Shown here: positions 56,596 to 64,000 of the stretch, piece by piece | Numbering within the stretch: position 1 is the first letter of the stretch | Layout: each line of letters begins with the position of its first letter | Assembly (NCBI GenBank): GCA_003508835.1 | Contig: PUFA01000021.1 | Span: 5,248,501 to 5,312,500 of the forward strand | Length of the DNA stretch: 64,000 nucleotides | Origin: Eonycteris spelaea | Taxonomy: Eukaryota; Chordata; Mammalia; Chiroptera; Pteropodidae | Direction of reading: 5' to 3' | Made by a program: the position numbers and the translations under genes | Notes under the pieces: model-generated | Told to the model about the DNA's origin: nothing | The model's database searches: none | Seen by the model: the letters and a program-made list of their open reading frames with translations, nothing else

Positions 56596-57184
56596 GGTCA
56601 AATTTTAATATGAAGTAGGATATTAAAATCCTTAATGTCATTCATTGTGTGTGTACATAAAAGAATTTGGAAGAGACAGTTTTTAAATTGTGTTTCTGAA
56701 TTTGAAAGACAGTTGAAGGTGGATTTTACTTATTTCTATAAGTCAAAGACAAGAAAATTAGGGTAGATGTGAAATCTCGAGTGACTTAGTGGTTAAATTG
56801 GATTGGTGTCATGGGATTCGAGAGCAATTTCAAAGTAACATAAAAACAAACGTATGCTTCCCAAGGTGTATTTATGTTGGCTCTGAATAAGTTCAGATCC
56901 CAAGTAGGCACGTGACGGGATGTAGAATTGCGCATTTGTCTCTGGCTTCTTTTTCTGAGATTTCACTGACTCTCGAATGAGAGACCATACCTGGCGAGGG
57001 ACAGTCCATCTGACAGGCACAGGCAGGAGATGTGGAGATGAGGCCTGTGAAGGCGCAAGAGCCGTGCTCATGGGCGGTGCCCGGTAAAGGGCATTCAATA
57101 AATTTATAGTAGCACCTTTCTGAGACGAGGGGGTGGCGTATGAAATGGTTTTAAAAATGAAGGAAGACAGGGGAACTGGGCCGA
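56341..57184. other. Intron 1, AT-rich, no element recognised
   Basis: Unassigned, apart from a compound microsatellite at 56,519-56,592 and a short L2/MIR-like tail (gcattcaataaattta) at about 57,090. Confidence 0.4.
56519..56592. repeat. Compound (GT)n(GA)n microsatellite
   Basis: gtatgtgtgtgtatgtgtct, then gtgtgtgtgtgtgtgtgaga, then about 19 ga units. Confidence 0.97.
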
Positions 57185-57735
57185 GTGCGGAAAAGTCAAT
57201 CTCAAAGGATTATATGCTGTGTGATTCCTTTTATGTAACGTTCTCGAAATGATGCAGTTGCAGAGATGGAAAACAGATTAGAGGTTGCCCAGGCTGAGGC
57301 TTTGGGGAGAGGAAGAGGGGTGTGCCTCTGAGAGGGTAGCAGGAAGGAGGGAGCCTTGGGGTGGGAGAGCCCTGCCCCCAGATCGTGGTGGTGGTTACAG
57401 GGAGCTGCATGTGGGTTTAAATGGCAGAGAACCCCCCCCCCCACTCACACACACACACACACGCGCGCGCGCGCTTGTATGACTGGTGACATTCGAACAA
57501 GCTCCGGATCGCACTGATGTCCGTTTCATGGCCGTGTTCTTCTACTCTAATCAGGCAAGATGTTGGTGTAGGAAGGATGGCTGAAGGAGGCTACTTCCTG
57601 TGGGTCGATGACTATTTCATCTGTATCAAAAGTTTAATAGAAAGGAAAGAAGGCAACCCTTAAAAATGGTTGAGATGATAAATTGTATGTTATGTGTATT
57701 CTACACAATAAAAAAAAAAAGGAAAAATAATAAAG
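57185..57735 (+). mobile_element. L1 LINE 3' end with internal CA/CG repeat
   Basis: ggattatatgctgtgtgatt, ttttatgtaacgttctcgaa, gagatggaaaacagattaga, ggttgcccaggctgaggctt and the end ggttgagatgataaattgta, tgttatgtgtattctacaca plus an A-tail. A (CA)n(CG)n stretch at 57,446-57,474 interrupts it. Confidence 0.8.
57446..57474. repeat. (CA)n(CG)n alternating tract
   Basis: cacacacacacacacacgcg then cgcgcgcgc; Z-DNA-prone. Confidence 0.9.
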
Positions 57736-57974
57736 GAAGACATGGATTACCTTTTCTCTATGGCTTTCCCATCGAATAGACCCACTTTTGGAAACTCAAG
57801 CAGGATCAGACCTGCCTAATGTGTGTGGGACCCACTGAGAGTGTGGCTGTTTGAATCATTGCTGCTCAAGGGTTCAATTGCAGCATTTCTCCAGAGAGCG
57901 ACTGGACCAGAATCAGTACTTTGTGCAAGTGATTGGCATGTACACCTGTTCGACGAGCTCCAGAACGTTGCTTA

Positions 57975-58200
57975 GAATAGAAAACAGGTTCGGTGGCCAG
58001 AGATTGCAGGCTTAGGTTGGTTACACGAGCCTGGACAAGTCACGTGATCTTTTATTCCTCTGGATCCCCCATCTAAATGGGGGTACTTACTATGAGGGTA
58101 GCAAGGCCTCACAGAGGTTCTAGGCAGAACAGGTCAGTGACTGATATGCACAGTGCGTGCCACAGCTCGGGCGCTCGGTTAGTGCAGTGTCTATGAGTGA
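57975..58200 (+). mobile_element. MIR SINE, near full length
   Basis: agattgcaggcttaggttgg, gagcctggacaagtcacgtg, cctctggatcccccatctaa, atgggggtacttactatgag, agtgcgtgccacagctcggg follow the MIR order. Confidence 0.75.
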
Positions 58201-60139
58201 ATTAATCTCTGGATGGTTTTCCAGAGCTGCTGCTTCCATGCCAGCCGAGAGGACAGTGGAAGCCAACTGCTGAACCAAAGAGGGGTCTTAAGAAAGTGGC
58301 ATGTCTGCTTTGCGAGGACCCTGCTGCCACCATCAACACGCGCTGAGAGGGCGGGTCTCATGTTACGTGTTCACACTCCAGCGGAAGTGGCAGTTTGGCG
58401 TCCGGGGTGCAGGTGAAGCGAGGGAGTGGGCTTGGGGGGGAGGAGGGGCCGGGGAAGGGAGCTGGGACCACGTCTTGGCACGTCTCCGGGAGCGCCTTTG
58501 AGTTGGGGTGGGCGGAGGCCAGGATGTTGTGTTCTGTACACAAGCAGTGCGGCGGGCCCCCCGGCTTTCCTTCCATGTCCATCCGTGATGCTGCCAGGCC
58601 AGGCATTCCGCAGGGCGCGCCTCTGCCCGCGCGGATCGGGAAGGTCAGTCTGTAGCTCTTCCTTCTCGGCCTTCCAGCCTTTGTGTTTGGAAACTGGAGG
58701 AACAGGAGTCATGTGCTAAAAATGGCACAGAGACCTGGCCCCCGGGAGGGTTTTGTGGGCGCGGTGAGCGAGGCTCTTTTCCTCTGTGTTATGTAATGCG
58801 TGGCTTTCTGGGAGCCGAAATCCATTCACGGCGGCACCAGCTACAGCTGGACTCGGCTGGGGGGACTTTGATGTCAGGTTGTGGCACATGGGGCCCTTTT
58901 GTAGCGGGAGACGTCCCCTTGCTCTGACTGTCACGCTTCAGAGGATCCGGATCACGGGTTGGGGGGAGCCTGTTTCCCCCGCAGGGAAAAGGGACATAAG
59001 AGGCACTATGGAGCGGGCAAAGGAGAGACTCCGGGGCATCTCGTCACTCATACGCATCTCCCTCTGGTGAAGAGTCGGCCGAACAGGCCGCCTCCGAGGT
59101 CCCCAGGCTCGCGTTCTACGTGCTGCGATGGGAGGGAAGGCCTCATCCCCAGGCACGGATGGCCCCATGCGGGCATCAGCTCACTCCCGCCTGCCCAGGA
59201 CCTTCGTGTTTTAGCACTGAGGGTCCCGCATTCTGGGAAACCCCAGGGCCCCTGGCAAACGCGGGGTCGGTCGCCCTACCTGCGGTGACAGGGCGGCAGG
59301 CGCAAAGTGTCACCTCAGCAGAGTTGAAATTGCCACAGTTCCTCTTTTAGCAGAATCTGGAAACCGTACTTTGGAGAAAAGCTGTCGAGTGGAATTATCT
59401 GGGGGGCATACCCATGAGGGCAGTATTTGCTTAAACTTAGACACTTAGTCTGGACTCTTATCACACGGTAGAGCTGTCACCCAGGCAGACAGAGGACGTA
59501 CATCTTGGGGGGGGGGCGCAGTTTGGAGGACAGGGGAGCCCTTCAATCAGGGTGGGCCCCTGGGGAGAGGGCCGGCTGGCTTTAGGGGGTCAAGTCTCCA
59601 CTGTCATGAAAAGAAGAATACATTTTTCTAAAAAAAATTCAGTTACTTAAAATGCACCAGGGGAGCTGTGGTGCATTTGTTTTTCATAGAAATTATTAAA
59701 CTTTTTTTTTTGGTGTAAACAAACCTAAACCCATTGGGTTGGTTTAGAATGAGGCACAAGTGTATTGAGTTAATTAAAAAACAAAACAAAATGAAAACCT
59801 TATCTCATTTGTTAAAGGCAGTGACTTAAAATGACTCTACTATGATTTTATTGGGTCTGAAAATACTTAAGATACTATTAACTTAAAAATAGTTCTAACG
59901 TTAATTCAATGGAGGGAACTTTAGAAATAACCAAAAACCCAGCCACCTTTTGTTTGCATCTGGCAAATTCTATCTATCAATTGGCAATGGCTTGCTTTTA
60001 ACAGAAGAGTTTTTAGCAGATATGTGGAGGCTGTGTTCCCTCATCAATTACATGGGTACTTCAGAAAAACATCTCTGTAAAAGAGAAAAAGGCATCTCCT
60101 TCTCCAGGGAAGAGCTGTTACCAAATGCCTGCTTAGGAC
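58201..60139. other. Intron 1, no element recognised
   Basis: The first 1.3 kb is GC-rich with overlapping chance frames. From about 59,600 it is AT-rich, with a T-run at 59,702-59,711. Confidence 0.4.
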
Positions 60140-60505
60140 ATGTCCTCGTCCGTTTGGGATGCTCTCAAAGAATCCTGTAGACGGGGAGGCTCGTAAACAA
60201 CAGATCCTCATTTCTCACCGCTCTGAGGGCTGGAAGTCCAAGGTCAGGGCACAGGCACACCTGCTGTCTGGCGGGGGCCTGCTCCCTCATCCACAGATGG
60301 CCATCTCACTGAGAGGAGATGGCTGAAGGGGGCGAGAGAGCTCTCGGGGTCTCTCGTAAAAGCATGAATCCCATTGCGGGGGCTCAGCCTTTATTCCCCA
60401 GTCCTCCAAAGGCCCACCTCCTAACACCATCACATGCGAGGTTAGGATTTCAACAGATGAATTTGGGGGTGGGGGGGGGGACATGAACGTTCAGTCTGTA
60501 GCAAA
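60140..60505 (-). mobile_element. MST-type solo LTR (ERVL-MaLR), reverse orientation
   Basis: gtcctcgtccgtttgggatg, tcctcatttctcaccgctct, gagggctggaagtccaaggt, catgaatcccattgcggggg, cctcctaacaccatcacatg, caacagatgaatttgggggt. The order fits MSTA/MSTB. A run of nine Gs follows at about 60,472. Confidence 0.85.
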
Positions 60506-60902
60506 AACAGTATCAAATGCTGAAAGAATACTAAAAAAATATTTTAAAATTTTTCCAGTTGCAGGAGAGGCATGTAATTTTTCAGTATTTTAATAGAACT
60601 ACATGTGCATGACTTTTACTCAAAAAATCCCACGGCCTCTACCTGGAAGACTGGGTGGGTTCACATTTAGATGATCTCTGTGTCTGAAATATGGAATTCC
60701 ACTGTTTCGTAACTTTAAAAAATGTTTAAATGAATAAAGTTAAATAATTAAAGTTAAGTAGTCATAGGATGTCTAGAAATAGGAAAAAACCCAATTTTTT
60801 AAAGAAAGTTAATTTAAGCCTTCAGATTTTAAGTGATGGGAAATGGCCCAAATGCAAAATAAAAGGAAGTGATTTGAAAGGGAAAGTGAAGAAGAATGAA
60901 TA
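60506..60902. other. Intron 1, AT-rich, no element recognised
   Basis: Unassigned AT-rich DNA. Confidence 0.4.
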
Positions 60903-61092
60903 TTTTAAAGACAGCTGTATTGTTATGTAATTTACATACCATCAATTCATCCATTTAAAGCACACAATTCAGTATTTTTCAGCGTGTTCACAGACGCCTG
61001 CGAACATCACCAAAGCCGATTTTAGGACGTTTTCATCACCAAAAGACACCTTGTACCCTTCAGCCGTCACCCTAATTCCTCAACTCCCTTTT
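60903..61092 (-). mobile_element. L1 LINE 3' UTR, reverse orientation
   Basis: atgtaatttacataccatca, ccatttaaagcacacaattc, cagacgcctgcgaacatcac, ttaggacgttttcatcacca. Confidence 0.85.
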
Positions 61093-62279
61093 TGTTGACA
61101 TTATTTATAGCAGGGCTTTATGAAAGAAGAACTAGATCCTTGTAACTTTATGTCAACCTACCCGACATTTTACTCCATAAACGCACACGACCCTCACTTA
61201 CTGCAGGAAGAGCTGGCCACGTGCCCCACAACGTGGCACGTGCTGGTTCTCCGTCGAGTCCTGCCATAAATGTCCTATAAATTACAGCGTATGCTAAGGA
61301 AGTACGTGTCCTAAAAACTACGTGAAGCCCCGAGACCGGCGCCATTTCACCCTGAGTGCTAGGCTGAGCGGTCCTCTTATTCATCTCTACTTGAGCACTC
61401 GGACACTCACCCCAGACATTGAGCCGGATCCTGGGATGTGGCCAGCCCTCTGTTCAACACACCCCACAGGGGTTTCACGCCTCGCCGCCGAGAGCCTCAG
61501 GGGGACTGTGTTTACAGCTTCTGCTTAGTTCGGGCTCAACCCAGGTTGTCTCGTGCCTAGGGTGTCTGGCTTCCTCCTTTGAAGAGTAGGAGAAGGGTGG
61601 TGTCCTCCAGCTTGCCTGACCCCTCCCTCTGTTCTTGCTCCTGTCTGGGAGTGGGGGGGGCGTGTAGCTGTGTCGAGAATAGGGCCCAGCTAGTTTTGCC
61701 CTTGGCTGGGTCTTGGGGCAGGTTTACTGGGCGCTTCCCAGCAAACCAGTAAAGTCTCTTTATTCTGCATCTTCTGCTGGTTCTGTCCTTCGGAGGACTC
61801 TGAATCACACATTCCCATGGGAATATTCCCTGCTGGCAGAGGCTTCGGGCTTGTACGGCTGATGCCATCTCTCGCCCCGAAGCACTTTTCTGAAAGTCAG
61901 ACTTGTTTTTGAGATCGCGTGCAGGATTTTTCTCGCGAACCCCCCAGCATCTCATACTTTACATGTTCAAAGCACAACTCATCACTTACCCTCATCCCCC
62001 ATTGGATGTCATTTCTGTTGCCTCTGGTGAGCAATCTGCATGGTCCCGGGGCCCAGCAGTTGGTGCGATGCTGAGCTGGTGCTGCCTTGAAGTTAAGGGT
62101 TTTGAACCGGGCGCCCTGCATTTTCACTTGCACAGGGGCTGCAGCTGCAGAGCTGACCCTGGCTGCCCTCGTGCCTCTAGCTGCCCATATTTGCAGCCCT
62201 GGCTTCGGCCCGGCCTCCCTCGCCCCCCCATCCAGTCACTTTGCACTTTCTAAGCGCTGGTCAGTCTTCATGCTGGTCC
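61093..62279. other. Intron 1, no element recognised
   Basis: Unassigned. The 132-codon minus frame at 61,557-61,955 (GREMASAVQARSLCQQG part) shows no domain that I recognise. Confidence 0.4.
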
Positions 62280-62805
62280 CTCGCTTTCGATTGGGGTCTC
62301 ACTGCCCCTCTAATTCGGGGTTGTGAGGTGTCTCACTTCAATGCTGTGCTTCCTCTCTGGTCTCCCCCCTGCATCTGGCCACTTTCTGGTCTGTTCTGCT
62401 ACTGCTTCTGAATTAATTTTCATGTGTGGCTCGTATTACAAAAGCATCATCGTCACAAACTCTTCCTTTAAGTGCTCCAGGTACCTGATTTCCCACCTCC
62501 CTTGTTGCAGAAGCCGAACGACTCGCTGTCCCCACAGCCTTGGCAGGTCCCTGGAAGACACCCTCCTCCTCTGTCCACTGCCGGGCACTCTCAGATGTCA
62601 CCTTCCCGCGGACTTCTCTCCCCTGCCTCTCTTCAGATGGCTTCTCTCTGACTTGCAATGCATTTATGAAACTCCTTTCCTTCTGTTTCGTTTTATGACT
62701 CTCTCTAAGCTTGATAAGCTCTGTGAGCAAAGAGCCTCTTCCGTCTAGCACAGTTTGTTGCTCATAGTAGGTGGTTTGTTACCTGCTCGTTGAATAAAAT
62801 TGGGA
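62280..62805 (+). mobile_element. L2 LINE 3' end
   Basis: gcactctcagatgtcacctt, ctctctaagcttgataagct, ctagcacagtttgttgctca, tagtaggtggtttgttacct, then gttgaataaaattgggat: the standard L2 3' terminal order. Confidence 0.6.
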
Positions 62806-62849
62806 TGGCAGTGCTTTGCCGCTGGTTCTATACCCTTGATTTTAAAAAT

Positions 62850-63654
62850 ACTTAAAAATGCAGTTTTAGGTCTTACATTTAAGTCGTTAATCATTTTGAA
62901 TTGATTTTTGCGTATGGTGTAAGATAGGGGTCTAGTTTTATCCTTTTCATGAGGATGTACAGTTTTCCCAGTACCATTTACTGGAGATACTATCCTTTCC
63001 CCATTGTGTATTCTGGGTGCCTTTGTCTAAAATTAGTTAACGGACATGCTTGGGTTTATTTCTGGACTCTTTATTCTGTTGCATTGATCTAGGTGTCTGT
63101 TTTTGTGTCGATACTGTACTGTTTTGATTACTATTGCTTTGTAATATAATTTGAAATCAGGAAGTATGATGCCTCTAACTCTGTTCTTTCCCAAGATTGT
63201 TTTGACTAGTTGGTCTTTTGGGGTTCCATACAGGTTTTAGGATTTTATTTTTTTCCTATTAAAGTGAAAAAAGCCATTGGAATTCTGATAGGGTTTGTGT
63301 TGAATCTGTGTATCACTTTGGGAAGCAGGAACATTTTAACCATATTAATTCTTCTGATTCATGATTGAGAGAATCCAGGATATCTTTTCATTTATTTGTG
63401 TCTTTAATTTCTTTCTCAGTGTTTTATTGTTTTTAGTGTGTAGATAGATCTTTACTCTCAGTTAAATTTATTCCTAGATAGTTTATTTATTTATTTTCGA
63501 TGCTACTATAAATGAGATTGTTCTCTTGATATCCTTTTTGGGTAGATGTTGGTTAGTATAAAGAAACGCACCTGACTTTTGTGTGTTGATTTCGTGTCCT
63601 GCAACTTTACTGAACTTGTTTATTTTTAATAGTTTTGTGTGCGTGTATGTGTTT

Positions 63655-63692
<38 letters not shown>

Positions 63693-63947
63693 TTTAGGGT
63701 TTTCTATATATAGGACCATACCATCTGCAAACAGATACTTTTACTTCCTCCCTTCTGATCTGAATGGCTTTTATTTCCTGTTCTTATCTGATTTCTCTGG
63801 CTAGTACTTCTCCTACTGTGTTGAATAGAAATGTTGAGAGTAAGCATCTTGCCTTGTACCAGATGATAGAGAAAAGACTTTCAGTTTTTCCCCATTGATT
63901 CTGATGTTGAGCTGTGAACTTCCCATAAATGGCCTTTATTGTGTCCA
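62850..63947 (-). mobile_element. L1 LINE, ORF2 reverse-transcriptase region relic
   Basis: The plus strand is antisense L1 ORF2 over about 1.1 kb. Minus-strand frames include LLSTFLFNTVGEVLAREIR (63,784-63,975 frame), then IENPKD and INTQKSGAFLYTNQHLP, matching the RT core and following part of ORF2p. The FADD active-site part is lost or degraded. Frames are broken by stops and by a (CA)n insertion at 63,655-63,691, so this copy cannot encode a working enzyme. Confidence 0.92.
63655..63691. repeat. (GT)n microsatellite inside L1
   Basis: About 17 gt units within the antisense L1 ORF2 relic. Confidence 0.97.
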
Positions 63948-64000
63948 GACTTCTCGACCTTGGCATTGCTGACACATGTCAGCTGGGTAGCTCCTTGCTG
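63948..64000 (+). mobile_element. MER20-like hAT-Charlie MITE, cut by window end
   Basis: cttctcgaccttggcattgc, tgacacatgtcagctgggta, gctccttgctg follow the start of the MER20 consensus (ctcaaccttggcactattga). The remainder lies beyond 64,000. Confidence 0.6.

Larger units (their letters stand above)
50594..64000 (+). other. ANKRD33B: ANKRD33B intron 1, 5' part
   Basis: Everything after the consensus donor GTGAGT at 50,594 is intron 1, which runs past the window edge. The human gene also has a very long first intron. No further ANKRD33B exon (ankyrin repeats, e.g. a GLIVACYHG-like segment) appears in any forward frame. The first 500 bp are still CpG-island DNA; the distal part is AT-rich and full of L1, L2 and MIR relics. 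Confidence 0.85.

Noticed and set aside
61557..61955. 132-codon minus-strand frame with non-repetitive composition
   Set aside because: Considered as a possible gene fragment or LTR-related frame. No family recognised, no exon boundaries, and length is within chance for this GC content.
63784..63975. Apparent small protein ending in a reverse-transcriptase-like peptide
   Set aside because: It is part of the broken L1 ORF2 relic, not a separate gene.
1..64000. A novel multi-gene system (defence, biosynthetic or mobile)
   Set aside because: Apart from one ANKRD33B exon no clustered or intact coding genes exist here; open frames are explained by GC content, simple repeats or LINE relics.

Overview
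The window reads as nuclear DNA of a placental mammal. It has one split gene start inside a CpG island, long non-coding flanks, and many decayed L1, L2, MIR, MLT1/MST LTR and MER-type elements. No Alu, rodent B1/B2, ruminant BovB or Bov-tA, carnivore SINEC, equid ERE or pig PRE copy was recognised. That argues against primates, rodents and those particular lineages, but it does not fix the species. A laurasiatherian with low SINE content is a guess only.

Layout. Positions 1 to about 48,900 are intergenic. This part is GC-rich and packed with old repeats: L1 3' ends on both strands, nine or more MLT1/MST-type LTRs, several MIRs, two palindromic DNA-transposon relics, and a few LTRs that look less decayed at about 10.2, 22.5, 40.5 and 43.2 kb. 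An AT-rich island at 34.4-37.1 kb carries interrupted coding-like frames on the minus strand that I could not identify. From 48,930 to about 51,110 lies a strong CpG island. It contains the GC-box promoter, 5' leader and first coding exon of ANKRD33B (plus strand, coding 50,240-50,593, donor CGG|GTGAGT). The rest of the window, 50,594-64,000, is the start of intron 1. It becomes AT-rich and LINE-rich toward the end (antisense L1 at 55.6-56.3 kb, L1 3' end at 57.2 kb, L2 at 62.3 kb, L1 ORF2 relic at 62.85-63.95 kb) and finishes inside a hAT-Charlie (MER20-like) relic.

Functionally the window holds one gene start and its regulatory neighbourhood. In human the same gene lies on 5p15.2, so this is probably the orthologous upstream region. 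There are no operons, CRISPR arrays, phage-like modules or intact transposon genes. Most open frames are chance frames in GC-rich or simple-repeat DNA. Repeat families were named from remembered consensus patterns, so edges are approximate (about 20-50 bp) and subfamily names are provisional.
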